Assembly (NCBI GenBank): GCA_021828605.1
Contig: JAJZEG010000014.1
Coordinates: 1 to 6,937 of the forward strand
Length of the DNA stretch: 6,937 nt
Direction: 5' to 3'
DNA from: Pseudomonadota bacterium
Lineage (GTDB): Bacteria > Pseudomonadota > Alphaproteobacteria > Acetobacterales > Acetobacteraceae
Shown here piece after piece: positions 5,911-6,937 of the stretch. Positions within the stretch are counted from its first letter, which is position 1; every line of letters begins with the position of its first letter. Position numbers and translations under genes: made by a program. The notes under the pieces are model-generated. The model did not search any database, was not told where the DNA came from, and worked only from the letters and a program-made list of their open reading frames with translations.

Positions 5911-6258
5911 CTAGGGCGTTGGCGCGGCGGTTTCGCCGCCTTCGGGGCCCCAGAAGATGACCCAGGTGGCGAAATCGGGGGTGAAATTGAAAAATCGGTG
6001 TTCGGCTCCGGCTTCGACGAAAATGACGTCGTGGGGCGCGAATGGTTTTGCCGTGCCGTTTTTGCTGAATTGGCCGGTGCCTGCGACGATGATGTAAAGT
6101 TCGTCTTGTTTATGCGGTTGTTGTTGATCGGTGTCGTGCGGGGCGTATAGGCCCATTTTCATGGTGCCGTGCCGCAGCGCGTAGCGAAAACGGAATTGCT
6201 CTGCGTTTTCCGGCAGATTTTTCATCACCTCATCGAGTGAATAGATCCAGTCAGACAT
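5911..6258 (-). CDS. Small cupin-domain protein
   Basis: This 115-residue single-domain cupin has metal-site candidates in QPHKQDELYIIVAGTGQF (47-64; H49, Q51 and E53 in the first cupin motif) and VEAGAEHRFFNF (81-92; H87 in the second). Short cupins of this kind are sugar- or metabolite-binding, isomerase-like or dioxygenase-like proteins, and the substrate cannot be read from sequence. The start is ATG 6258 with an AGGA ribosome-binding site (minus strand 6270-6267) eight bases upstream. It begins 21 bp after the ABC-F stop on the same strand, so the two are probably co-transcribed. The C-terminus, GGETAAPTP, is a short Pro/Thr-rich tail. No signal peptide is present. Confidence 0.9.
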   Translation of the reverse strand: MSDWIYSLDEVMKNLPENAEQFRFRYALRHGTMKMGLYAPHDTDQQQPHKQDELYIIVAGTGQFSKNGTAKPFAPHDVIFVEAGAEHRFFNFTPDFATWVIFWGPEGGETAAPTP

Positions 6259-6279
6259 TTTCTCTGTCCTTTGGTGGGC

Positions 6280-6937
6280 TCAGCGATGCAGGCCGGGGGC
6301 TTCCTGGCCGGTGCGGGCGACGTATTCCGTGTAGCCGCCATCGTAATAATGCAGGCCTTCATCGGTGAGTTCAAGCACGCGGTTAGAGAGGGCGGCGAGG
6401 AAATGGCGGTCATGCGAGACAAACAGCATGGTGCCTTCGAAGCTGCGCAGGGCGTTGATCAGCATGTCTTTGGTTTGCATGTCGAGATGGTTAGTGGGCT
6501 CATCGAGCACCAGGAAATTCGGCGGGTCGTACAGCATCAGGGCTAGCACCAATCTGGCTTTTTCGCCACCCGATAACACGCGGCAGGGTTTGTCCACCTC
6601 ATCGCCGGAAAAGCCGAAGGCGCCGGCGAGGCTGCGGAGTACGCCTTGATTGGCTTGCGGGAATTGGGCGTCGAGCGTGTCGAACACGCTGCGCTGGCCA
6701 TCGAGCAGATCCATTGCGTGCTGGGCGAAATAGCCGAGTTTGACGCTGCCACCCAGCGCGATATTGCCTGCATCCGGCGTGGTGGCGCCGGTGACCAGTT
6801 TGAGCAGGGTGGATTTGCCCGCGCCATTGACGCCGAGCACGCAGCAGCGGTCGCGGCGGCGGACCAGCAGGTCAAGATCCTGGTAAATGATCCGGCTGCC
6901 ATAGGCTTTGCTGACCTGGCGCAATTTGACCACATCA
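6280..6937 (-). CDS. ABC-F family ATP-binding protein, C-terminal ATPase domain, 5' end outside window
   Basis: About 218 residues of the second nucleotide-binding domain of an ABC-F protein are visible; the frame remains open at the right edge, and full-length relatives have about 520-640 residues with two such domains. Walker A GVNGAGKST (34-42, counting from the GTG at 6933), Q-loop YFAQ, signature LSGGEKARL (120-128), Walker B FLVLDEPTNHLD (140-151) and switch SHDRHFL (173-179) are all intact, so the ATPase should be active. ABC-F proteins lack transmembrane domains and act on ribosomes, affecting translation factor function or antibiotic sensitivity. The sequence is closer in style to YbiT/YheS-like housekeeping members than to known resistance members, but the interdomain linker that would decide this lies outside. 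The GTG at 6933 is not the start. It is followed by the cupin gene after 21 bp. Confidence 0.95.
   Translation of the reverse strand, partial: DVVKLRQVSKAYGSRIIYQDLDLLVRRRDRCCVLGVNGAGKSTLLKLVTGATTPDAGNIALGGSVKLGYFAQHAMDLLDGQRSVFDTLDAQFPQANQGVLRSLAGAFGFSGDEVDKPCRVLSGGEKARLVLALMLYDPPNFLVLDEPTNHLDMQTKDMLINALRSFEGTMLFVSHDRHFLAALSNRVLELTDEGLHYYDGGYTEYVARTGQEAPGLHR

Overview
The window reads as G+C-rich proteobacterial chromosome, most probably from an alphaproteobacterium. An Acetobacteraceae-like acidophile is my guess from overall protein style and codon use; the sequence contains no rRNA or tRNA to confirm it. I recognise nine protein-coding loci: six complete, two cut by the window edges (YyaL/DUF255 at the left, ABC-F ATPase at the right), and one that appears to be a 5'-truncated pseudogene. 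There is no CRISPR array, RNA gene or intact insertion sequence.

Layout. Positions 1-873 hold the C-terminal part of a YyaL/DUF255 (SSP411-like) protein on the plus strand. A G-rich spacer with a small imperfect direct repeat follows (874-1166). Next is a P-loop kinase-like AAA_33 ATPase (1167-1712, plus). Positions 1713-2137 are a non-coding stretch, visibly more A+T-rich, that carries a strong 16-bp-arm hairpin. A VOC/bleomycin-resistance-like gene (2138-2560, plus) then runs convergently into a MarR-family regulator (3083-2580, minus). The regulator is transcribed away from a two-gene plus-strand unit: a DUF1330 protein (3146-3436) and a thiopurine S-methyltransferase-like enzyme (3453-4091). 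The 62-bp gap between marR and DUF1330 holds two opposed promoter-like sequences overlapping a 20-bp imperfect palindrome, a natural autoregulatory switch.

The right half starts with a family 2 glycosyltransferase on the minus strand (5010-4213). Divergent from it is a DUF2142-type membrane protein (about 5027-5881, plus) that has lost its N-terminal half. Last comes a minus-strand pair, an ABC-F ATPase (6937-6280, partial) followed after 21 bp by a small cupin (6258-5911), probably one operon.

How the genes may work together. The marR/DUF1330/TPMT cluster, with the VOC gene next to it, looks like a small inducible detoxification module: a ligand-sensing repressor controlling a SAM-dependent methyltransferase and a small ferredoxin-fold protein. 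The glycosyltransferase and the DUF2142 remnant look like what is left of a cell-envelope glycan locus. The remaining genes are housekeeping or general-function genes without an evident shared pathway.
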